Positions 1 through 6,214 of a stretch of 6,950 bases of DNA are shown here, piece after piece. The translations under genes were made by a program, and so were the position numbers. How positions within the stretch are numbered: position 1 is the stretch's first letter; every line of letters starts with the position of its first letter. This DNA comes from DATJUF01 sp035524095 (GTDB lineage: Bacteria; Desulfobacterota; Binatia; Binatales; Binataceae): the NCBI GenBank assembly GCA_035524095.1, contig DATKPK010000218.1, positions 1 to 6,950 on the forward strand, in the 5' to 3' direction. The notes below the pieces were generated by a model. It saw only the letters and a program-made list of their open reading frames with translations. It searched no databases and had not been told where the DNA came from.

Positions 1-852
<852 letters not shown>

Positions 853-881
853 AGTTCAACTCGGTCAGGGCTAAACTTGTT

Positions 882-1844
882 TCAGGCCGGCGATGTATGG
901 CCAAGAATTTCCGGCCGCAACAGCCACACCATGATCGCTTTCTGGGCGTGCAGCCGGTTTTCCGCCTGCTCCAACACGATTGATCGCGGCCCGTCCAGCA
1001 CCGCGTCGGTGATTTCTTCCCCGCGATGAGCCGGCAGGCAATGCATCACCACTGCTTCCGATTTCGCATGCTTGAGTAATTTGTCGTTGACTTGGAATCT
1101 CTCGAACGCGCGCCGCCGTTCAGCCGCTTCGGCCTCCTGCCCCATCGAGGTCCAGGTGTCCGTATAGATTACGTCCACACCCTTCACCGCCGCGATCGGA
1201 TTATCCGTCAGCAACCCGCCTTCAAGCTTCCACAGCCGCGCGATGAAATTCTTATCCGGTTCGTAACCTTCCGGGCATCCGATCCGCAATTGACAACCCG
1301 TCAGTTCCGCCGCCTCGATCCAGCTCTGCGCCATGTTAAAGCCGTCGCCGATGAACGCCACCTTGAGCGTGCGCAAATCACCACAGTGCTCACGCAACGT
1401 CATCAAGTCCGCCATCAACTGGCATGGATGGAGCAAGTCCGTCAGCGCATTGATCACTGGCACCGACGCTTCCTGCGCGAGCTCGACGCTCGTCTGATGA
1501 GCGAACGTACGAATCATGATCAAATCGACCCAGCGCGATAGATTTCGCGCCACATCTTTGATCGATTCGCGCTCGCCGATTCCGATATCCTGTGGCGCCA
1601 GATAAATCGCATGACCACCCAACTGCGCCATGCCAGTCTCGAACGTAATCCGCGTCCTGAGCGACGGTTTCTGGAAGATCATCGCGAGGGTCTTGCCGCG
1701 CAGGTACGGATGCTCAAGGCCGCTTTTGAGTTCCGCCTTGAGCCGCATTCCCAGGCGCATCAGCCCATCGAATTCGGTTGGGCTTAGAGAGCTCAGGCCG
1801 AGGAAATCGCGCTTCATCGGAGTTCGCCGCCGCCGAGTCGCCAT
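882..1844 (-). CDS. argF: Ornithine carbamoyltransferase
   Basis: Transfers the carbamoyl group from carbamoyl phosphate to ornithine, making citrulline and phosphate; cytoplasmic, normally a trimer. The frame encodes 320 residues, close to the usual 300-330. Carbamoyl phosphate binding is shown by SLRTR at residues 61-65 and HPCQ at 139-142. The ornithine domain shows GDGFN at 166-170, DTWTSMGQE at 229-237 and the catalytic HCLPAHRGEE at 268-277 with Cys269. The usual GDGNN reads GDGFN here; the second Asn is kept. Two starts compete. The ATG at 1844 has a GAGG ten bases upstream (1855-1858). The ATG at 1817 (MKRDFLGL) matches where most family members begin but has no ribosome site. I give the longer form, which adds the basic stretch MATRRRRTP. 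The gene lies 39 bases after argD and 29 before argG, which fits one transcript. The anabolic role is inferred from the arg operon setting. Confidence 0.95.
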   Translation of the reverse strand: MATRRRRTPMKRDFLGLSSLSPTEFDGLMRLGMRLKAELKSGLEHPYLRGKTLAMIFQKPSLRTRITFETGMAQLGGHAIYLAPQDIGIGERESIKDVARNLSRWVDLIMIRTFAHQTSVELAQEASVPVINALTDLLHPCQLMADLMTLREHCGDLRTLKVAFIGDGFNMAQSWIEAAELTGCQLRIGCPEGYEPDKNFIARLWKLEGGLLTDNPIAAVKGVDVIYTDTWTSMGQEAEAAERRRAFERFQVNDKLLKHAKSEAVVMHCLPAHRGEEITDAVLDGPRSIVLEQAENRLHAQKAIMVWLLRPEILGHTSPA

Positions 1845-1883
1845 GCTAACCGCGCCTCGCGCCCCAAGCTACCAGCCATCCGA

Positions 1884-3164
1884 TCATGCAGGCTTGGCCG
1901 TTCCCTTCAACGCCCGCTCGATAATCTGAAGTCCAGCGTCGGCTTCTTCGCGCGTCAGATTGAGTGGCGGCAACAGCCGCAAAACATTTCCGGCGGTGCC
2001 GTTCACGATTAGGTGCTCTTTCACGCACGCATCAACCACCGGCCGCGCCTCATGGGTCAATACCACGCCGATGATCATCCCTTTGCCGCGCACTTCCTTG
2101 ACGTTCCCGGCTTCCTTCGCGATCGCGCGCAGCCGTTCGATTAGATAGCCACCAACTTCAGCCGCATTCGCGATCGCGCCGTCCTGCTCGAGCCCATCGA
2201 TCACCGCGAGCGCCGACGCCGACGCCACCGGATTCCCTCCGAACGTCGAACCATGCGTCCCCGGTACCAGCACCGACGAAATCCCCGACTTCGCCACCAT
2301 CGCGCCGATCGGCAGTCCGCCGCCTAATGCCTTCGCCAGCGTGATAATGTCCGGCTTGATCTCGGAATGCTGATAGCCGAACATCCGCCCGGTCCGCCCC
2401 ATGCCGGTCTGGACTTCATCAACGATTAGCAAGAGCTTCCGCCGATCGCACAATTCGCGCAGCCGCGGCAGGTACTCCGCATGGGGCACCACGACGCCGC
2501 CCTCACCCTGAATCGGCTCGACCATCACGCCAACCGTCTGCTCGCCAACCGCCCGCTCGATCGCGCCGACATCGTCGTACGGAACCAGCTTGAATCCCGG
2601 CAACAGCGGCAGGAAGCCTTCGTGATATTTCTCCTGACCCGTCGCGCTCAACGTGCCAAGCGTGCGGCCATGAAACGATCCGAGGGTCGCGATTATCTCG
2701 TAGCGCCCGCCATTGCTATGGCCCCAGCGCCTCGCCAATTTCAGCGCCGCTTCGTTCGCCTCGGCACCTGAATTACCGAAGAAAATCCGCCCGTCGCCAA
2801 ATAGCTTGCTCAGCCGCGACGCCAGCCGCGCCATCGGTTCCGTATGGAAGACGTTCGACGCGTGCGTTAGCTTCTCGGCCTGCTCTTTGATCGCCCGCAC
2901 GATCCGCGGGTTTCCGTGGCCGAGACTCGTCACCGCCAGCCCGCAGAAAAAATCCAGGTAGCGATTCCCGTCCGCATCGTAGAGATACGAGCCATGCCCG
3001 CGCACGAACGCGAGCGGTAGGCATCCGTAGGTATTAATCAGCCCCTCATGGGCCAGTTCGATAATCTCGGCGTTATTCATCGCAAATCCGATGCGCTCCT
3101 GGGCGGTAATCGTACCGTAACAGTCCGGTCCTGATAGCGCGGCAATGATAGCAGAATCCCCCAT
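1884..3164 (-). CDS. argD: Acetylornithine aminotransferase (PLP-dependent, class III)
   Basis: Converts N-acetylglutamate 5-semialdehyde plus glutamate to N-acetylornithine and 2-oxoglutarate; it may also serve as succinyldiaminopimelate aminotransferase in lysine synthesis, as known for some ArgD enzymes. Class III aminotransferase marks run in order: NSGAEANEAALKLAR (131-145, PLP phosphate contact), SFHGRTLGTLSATG (163-176), EPIQGEGG (216-223), IVDEVQTGMGRTG (247-259, Asp249 for the pyridine nitrogen), LAKALGGGLPIGA (276-288, with Lys278 the Schiff-base lysine) and GSTFGGNP (305-312). The start at 3164 has a good GGAAAGG eight bases upstream (3173-3179) and gives 426 residues. The family-like start is Met29 (3080, MNNAEIIELAHEGLINTYG), giving 398 residues but only a poorly spaced GGAG. 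The 28-residue extension is not a feature I know in ArgD. First gene of the arg run, transcribed away from the phosphofructokinase gene. Confidence 0.95.
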   Translation of the reverse strand: MGDSAIIAALSGPDCYGTITAQERIGFAMNNAEIIELAHEGLINTYGCLPLAFVRGHGSYLYDADGNRYLDFFCGLAVTSLGHGNPRIVRAIKEQAEKLTHASNVFHTEPMARLASRLSKLFGDGRIFFGNSGAEANEAALKLARRWGHSNGGRYEIIATLGSFHGRTLGTLSATGQEKYHEGFLPLLPGFKLVPYDDVGAIERAVGEQTVGVMVEPIQGEGGVVVPHAEYLPRLRELCDRRKLLLIVDEVQTGMGRTGRMFGYQHSEIKPDIITLAKALGGGLPIGAMVAKSGISSVLVPGTHGSTFGGNPVASASALAVIDGLEQDGAIANAAEVGGYLIERLRAIAKEAGNVKEVRGKGMIIGVVLTHEARPVVDACVKEHLIVNGTAGNVLRLLPPLNLTREEADAGLQIIERALKGTAKPA

Positions 3165-3356
3165 TCTTGCGACCTTTCCCGGAATTCATACTATCGGCTA
3201 GTCGCGCTTCACACAGCCCGGCGATATGGCTTTGATCAGTGCGTCCATCAGTCTTTCGTTAAATAACCAAGCCTTCTGGACTCGCCGGTCAATTTCCAGT
3301 GCTTTTCTCGCTCGATTTTCCCCTACATGCTAGGAATCAAATGGGCGAGGTCCACA
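3165..3356. promoter_or_regulatory. Divergent intergenic region between argD and the phosphofructokinase gene
   Basis: These 192 bases separate two outward-facing genes, so the promoters of both should lie here; that is inferred from the layout. I see no strong sigma-70 pair. Weak candidates are TAGTAT on the minus strand near 3190-3195 for argD and TTAAAT near 3259-3264 on the plus strand, neither with a good -35 box. A TATGAAT on the minus strand at 3184-3190 resembles half of an ArgR box and sits just upstream of the argD ribosome site, but the second half is not evident. Ribosome sites are clearer: GGAAAGG at 3173-3179 for argD and GAGG at 3347-3350 for the kinase. Confidence 0.4.
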
Positions 3357-4631
3357 ATGATTCGACGCGACAACAGCAGCTCACAGCAGACGCTCGGCAT
3401 CCTGGTCGGCGGTGGTCCGGCGCCTGGTATCAACGGCGTGATTGCTTCCGCCACCATCGAGGCGATCAACTGTGGGATGCGCGTGCTGGGGCTGCGCGAC
3501 GGCTACAAATGGCTCGCCGAGGGTGACATCAGCCATACCGTAGAACTGAAGATCGCCGACGTCAGCCGCATCCACTTCAGCGGCGGCTCGGTTTTGCGTA
3601 CCTCCCGCACTAATCCCGCCAAGGATGAGAGCACGCTTGATCGCGTGGTTCGCTCCCTGACACTGCTCGGTATCCGTTACCTCGTATGCATCGGCGGTGA
3701 CGATACCACTTTCGGCGCCGCCCGCATCGCTGATCGGATGCAAGGCCGCATCGGCGTCGCCACCGTCCCCAAGACGATCGACAACGACCTCCCGCTCCCG
3801 GAAAACGCTCCCACCTTCGGCTTTGAGACCGCTCGCGCCGTTGGCGCGACCATCATCGAATCGTTGATGGAAGACGCGCGTACCACTAGCCGCTGGTATA
3901 TCGCAGTCTCGATGGGCCGCAAGTCCGGTTCACTGGCGCTGAGCATGTGTAAATCTGCCGGCGCAACGCTTGCCGTCATCCCCGAGGAGTTCCGTGGCGA
4001 CCAGTTCGATCTGAGTCTCGCGGTCGACACCATCATCGGCGCGATCATCAAGCGCCGCGCCGCCGGCCATGACAATGGCGTCGCGGTGCTCGCAGAAGGT
4101 GTCGCCGAGCGGATGGATATGAGTTCATTGCAGACCGGCAATGGCAATGAACGCGACGCTTACGGCCACGTCCATATCGCCGACATCCCGCTGGGGATGC
4201 TCATTCGTGATCGCGTCCGCAGCGAACTCAAGCACCTCGCGATCGACGCCACCGTTGTCGCCAAAGACATTGGCTACGAATTGCGCTGCGCCAAACCAGT
4301 ACCGTTCGATACGGAGTATACTCGGACGCTCGGCTACGGCGCCGTGCGTTATCTCTTAGGTGGCGGCTCCGGCGCCCTCATTGCTATTACCGGCGGGCGC
4401 GTCACGCCGGTCGAGCTTCAGGAACTTACCGACCCCGAAACTGGCCGTATTCGCGTCAGGATGGTCGACGTTTCGACTGAATCCTATCGCGTCGCGCGCT
4501 CCTACATGATTCGCTTGGAGCCGTGGGATTTGGAGGAGCCGTCACTTTCACGCCTGGCCGCTCATACCAACCTATCGGCGGATGAATTCAAGGCTCGTTT
4601 CGGCCCCCCCGTCGACGCCACCAGCGTGTAA
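3357..4631 (+). CDS. 6-phosphofructokinase, pyrophosphate-dependent type
   Basis: Phosphorylates fructose 6-phosphate to fructose 1,6-bisphosphate; cytoplasmic, glycolysis and, if PPi-linked, also reversible in the gluconeogenic direction. The protein is 424 residues from the ATG at 3357, which has GAGG six bases upstream (3347-3350). An ATG at 3327 would add ten residues but has no ribosome site. Visible family motifs: nucleotide/diphosphate loop LGILVGGGPAPGINGVI (13-29), GGDD (113-116), PKTIDND (138-144, catalytic Asp142), MGRKSG (186-191), PEEF (209-212), LAEG (245-248) and DIGYELR with PFDTEYTRTLG (304-310 and 316-326). In ATP enzymes the two diagnostic motifs read GGDG and PGTIDND; here Asp116 and Lys139 are both the PPi-type residues. 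Sedoheptulose 7-phosphate is a possible extra substrate in such enzymes. It stands alone, divergent from argD, and a weak terminator follows. Donor assignment rests on motifs only. Confidence 0.93.
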   Translation: MIRRDNSSSQQTLGILVGGGPAPGINGVIASATIEAINCGMRVLGLRDGYKWLAEGDISHTVELKIADVSRIHFSGGSVLRTSRTNPAKDESTLDRVVRSLTLLGIRYLVCIGGDDTTFGAARIADRMQGRIGVATVPKTIDNDLPLPENAPTFGFETARAVGATIIESLMEDARTTSRWYIAVSMGRKSGSLALSMCKSAGATLAVIPEEFRGDQFDLSLAVDTIIGAIIKRRAAGHDNGVAVLAEGVAERMDMSSLQTGNGNERDAYGHVHIADIPLGMLIRDRVRSELKHLAIDATVVAKDIGYELRCAKPVPFDTEYTRTLGYGAVRYLLGGGSGALIAITGGRVTPVELQELTDPETGRIRVRMVDVSTESYRVARSYMIRLEPWDLEEPSLSRLAAHTNLSADEFKARFGPPVDATSV

Positions 4632-4649
4632 CCTCGTTGCTATGTGCCT

Positions 4650-4674
4650 TGGGAATTAGTTCTTGTCTTTTTTT
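4650..4674 (+). terminator. Possible Rho-independent terminator of the phosphofructokinase gene
   Basis: Starting 18 bases after the stop codon, TGGGAA (4650-4655) can pair with TTCTTG (4660-4665) around a TTAG loop, with three G-U pairs in the RNA. A run of seven T follows two bases later (4668-4674). The T-run and position are typical of an intrinsic terminator, but the stem is short and weak, so efficiency is doubtful. Confidence 0.4.
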
Positions 4675-4706
4675 GGTTAGGCATTTGCCCCGCGAACCTA
4701 CTGACT

Positions 4707-4811
4707 CCCGACGCGGACCCGCCTCTGCTATTAACCCACCGATCATTCCCAACTCTGGGTCAAGTGACGCGTTCGCTTCTTGCGTAACCGCGCCCACCCC
4801 CGACGCGGACC
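4707..4811. repeat. 13-base direct repeat, possibly the head of a decayed ~92-base duplication
   Basis: CCCGACGCGGACC occurs at 4707-4719 and again at 4799-4811, 92 bases apart. A second weaker match follows each copy (CGATCATTCC at 4740-4749 versus CGATCGCTCATTCC at 4830-4843) at about the same offset, which suggests one old tandem duplication with small insertions and deletions. The two copies fall in different reading frames, so this is not a protein repeat. Chance similarity in GC-rich DNA cannot be excluded. Confidence 0.35.
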
Positions 4812-5081
4812 TAACGCTCGCCATTCATCCGATCGCTCATTCCTATCTTGGTGATGCCGTAAGCTTCCCCATCAAGTAGACAGTTGCAAAGTAGAATTCC
4901 GCCATGCGAGCAAGCGCTCGTGGTACACCGATAGGGCAAGCTGAGCAGGGCGTCGTGAGGGCGTTACGCATAGACGGGGCGGGCATGTGGCCGCTTTTTG
5001 TCGGAGCGCGATGCGTCGAGCCTTCAGCAGAACTCCTGCGAACACCAGCCGCGATCGCTTCGCAAGTCTCCTCTCGAGATT

Positions 5082-5579
5082 TCAGCCGAGGGCAAGTTTT
5101 TTTCGAAGCTCGGGCTTAAGAGCTTCTACCGTGAGATGCCCCTCTGCTACAGCTCTGGTGATCAGCTCGCCGACTTCGGAGTGTGGCTTCCGTTCCCGCG
5201 CCCCATCGCGAATCGCGCGTGCCAATAATAGAACACTATCAGTCGTTAACTCTATCAAATCCCGATGCTGGGTAACATTTACTGTTTGATCGGGCGTTTC
5301 TCCGGGATGATTAGCTATTTTGAAACTAGCCTCGCGAATAATCGCGTCGTCGAACAAGGCATAGTCGAAATTGGAGAGATTATCGCACGCTGCCGCTAGG
5401 GCCGCAATTACTCGTTCGAGGTCCGATTTGTCGTCCTGAACGAGATAGATCGAAAGAGCGTTATCCTTTGTCTGCAAGTCGCTTAGAGTATCAGCCTGCA
5501 AGCGATCTGGCGGAAGCCACTCGACCGCTTCATGTTTGTACCACTTGGCCTTTCTGATCTTTCTGAGGACTAGCGACAA
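5082..5579 (-). CDS. Gene C: uncharacterised 165-residue protein of a three-gene cluster
   Basis: Function not recognised. The frame runs from a TTG at 5579 to a TGA at 5082-5084. The frame is closed upstream by a stop at 5601-5603 and contains no ATG, so TTG is the best start; GGAG lies eleven bases before it. The start is five bases after the gene B stop, which suggests coupled translation. The protein opens with a basic, aromatic-rich segment (RKIRKAKWYKHEAVEWL, 6-22), then an LSIYLVQDD strand-like stretch (42-50), an Ala-rich helix DLERVIAALAAAC (53-65), an acidic NFDYALFDD (70-78), an HRDLIEL segment (105-111) and a charged C-terminal helix region ending in KPELRKKLALG. No signal peptide, membrane segment, nucleotide loop or metal-binding cluster is visible, so a soluble cytoplasmic protein is likely. 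From memory, proteins with a similar opening and YLVxDD segment occur in scattered bacteria as hypotheticals; this needs a search. Confidence 0.8.
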   Translation of the reverse strand: MSLVLRKIRKAKWYKHEAVEWLPPDRLQADTLSDLQTKDNALSIYLVQDDKSDLERVIAALAAACDNLSNFDYALFDDAIIREASFKIANHPGETPDQTVNVTQHRDLIELTTDSVLLLARAIRDGARERKPHSEVGELITRAVAEGHLTVEALKPELRKKLALG

Positions 5580-5584
5580 GAATG

Positions 5585-6214
5585 CTACGACTCCAGTTGT
5601 TTAACCACAAGAGCCAGATCATCGCGAAGCTCAGGGTATCGTTCTCGCCGAACGGCATTCCTTAAGTGCGACAGCGCACGCCGGTCGTTCATATGGGCGA
5701 GGCCTATGCCACTCGCATCACGCACCGTCGGAGAGCTATGTCCTAAATGTCTAATAAGGAGTTGCAGCCGAGCCTCTCTAGTGGACAGATCATCGTCCAT
5801 TCCCACGTATCTCAGAATCTCCGCGACAATCGCAAAGCGAGCTCCTTCAGCGAAAGAGTAGTTCTGAAGAAACTCGATTGCGTTGGAAGCATGAACCAAC
5901 AGAAATCGTCTTAGTTCGCGTGCGAACGGTCCTTGCACTCCGTCCTCAAAGACTTCATCTTTCGCCGCTTCCAAGGCCCGCTGCCAGTCGTGGGCCAGCC
6001 TTTGCCATCCTATTGGGTCCAATATCTCCCGCGGGAGACTTGAGGCATCAGCAGTCACGGCGCGGTCGTGCGAGAGACTGGAGGATTCGGCCGGTGCTGT
6101 CACTTCACCGCCGAAGAGCTTGGACCGCGAGGGGACAGCCAGCGCCAAAAAAGAAGAGGTTCTCGCAGAACCTAGCGTTGGCTCAATGATTATAGTCTCA
6201 GCGCCTTGGTTCAT
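5585..6214 (-). CDS. Gene B: protein with C-terminal HEAT-like repeats, unknown function
   Basis: Role unknown; probably a protein-binding scaffold, judged from the repeat type. The ATG at 6214 overlaps the gene A stop (ATGA) and has a strong GAGGAGA six bases upstream (6221-6227), so the start is well supported and translation is likely coupled to A. The 209 residues fall into three parts. Residues 1-62 are rich in Ser, Ala and Thr, with no predicted fold by eye. Residues 66-140 are a helical segment with aromatic and charged residues (IGWQRLAHDWQRALEAAKDE, then ELRRFLLVHASNAIEFL). Residues 145-206 look like about two HEAT-type helix pairs: RLQLLIRHLGHSSPTVRDAS followed by GLAHMNDRRALSHLRNAV and YPELRDDLALVVKQLE, with the typical VRxAS and short-turn pattern. 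No transmembrane or signal segment is evident. Gene C follows after five bases. Confidence 0.85.
   Translation of the reverse strand: MNQGAETIIIEPTLGSARTSSFLALAVPSRSKLFGGEVTAPAESSSLSHDRAVTADASSLPREILDPIGWQRLAHDWQRALEAAKDEVFEDGVQGPFARELRRFLLVHASNAIEFLQNYSFAEGARFAIVAEILRYVGMDDDLSTREARLQLLIRHLGHSSPTVRDASGIGLAHMNDRRALSHLRNAVRRERYPELRDDLALVVKQLES

Larger units (their letters stand above)
4632..5081. other. Gene-free stretch between converging phosphofructokinase and gene C
   Basis: About 450 bases lie between two converging genes. Short open frames exist on both strands, but none has a ribosome site combined with a protein-like composition, and their products are rich in Pro, Ser and Arg, as expected for shadow frames. 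I find no tRNA (no T-loop consensus), no rRNA and no CRISPR units. What it does hold is the weak terminator at 4650-4674, an imperfect duplication led by a 13-base direct repeat, and a short hairpin at 4908-4921 (CGAGC, loop AAGC, GCTCG). No convincing terminator for the minus-strand gene C is visible: the hairpins downstream of it have no T-run. Confidence 0.6.

Noticed and set aside
1092..1541. 149-residue open frame antisense to argF
   Set aside because: It mirrors the highly conserved argF coding frame; its long openness follows from argF codon bias.
3184..3190. ArgR box upstream of argD
   Set aside because: Only a half-site resemblance (TATGAAT) without the paired half, so it is not listed as a separate feature.
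3677..4147. 156-residue open frame antisense to the phosphofructokinase gene
   Set aside because: Shadow of a clear enzyme gene, with no independent support.
4588..4824. 78-residue minus-strand open frame
   Set aside because: Overlaps the 3' end of the phosphofructokinase gene antisense, has an Arg/Gly-rich tail and lacks a ribosome site.
4637..4879. 80-residue plus-strand open frame after the phosphofructokinase gene
   Set aside because: No ribosome site, overlaps the putative terminator, and the product is Pro/Ser-rich without helix or strand pattern.
4880..5080. Possible tRNA or attachment site at the block boundary
   Set aside because: No T-loop consensus or cloverleaf could be built on either strand, and no integrase gene is in the window.
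4990..5081. Hairpins downstream of gene C as a terminator
   Set aside because: Short stems such as GCAG/CTGC and the GCGATCGC palindrome are present, but none is followed by a T-run on the minus strand.
4904..5119. 71-residue plus-strand open frame starting near a short hairpin
   Set aside because: Runs antisense into gene C, and the product looks like noise from GC-rich DNA.
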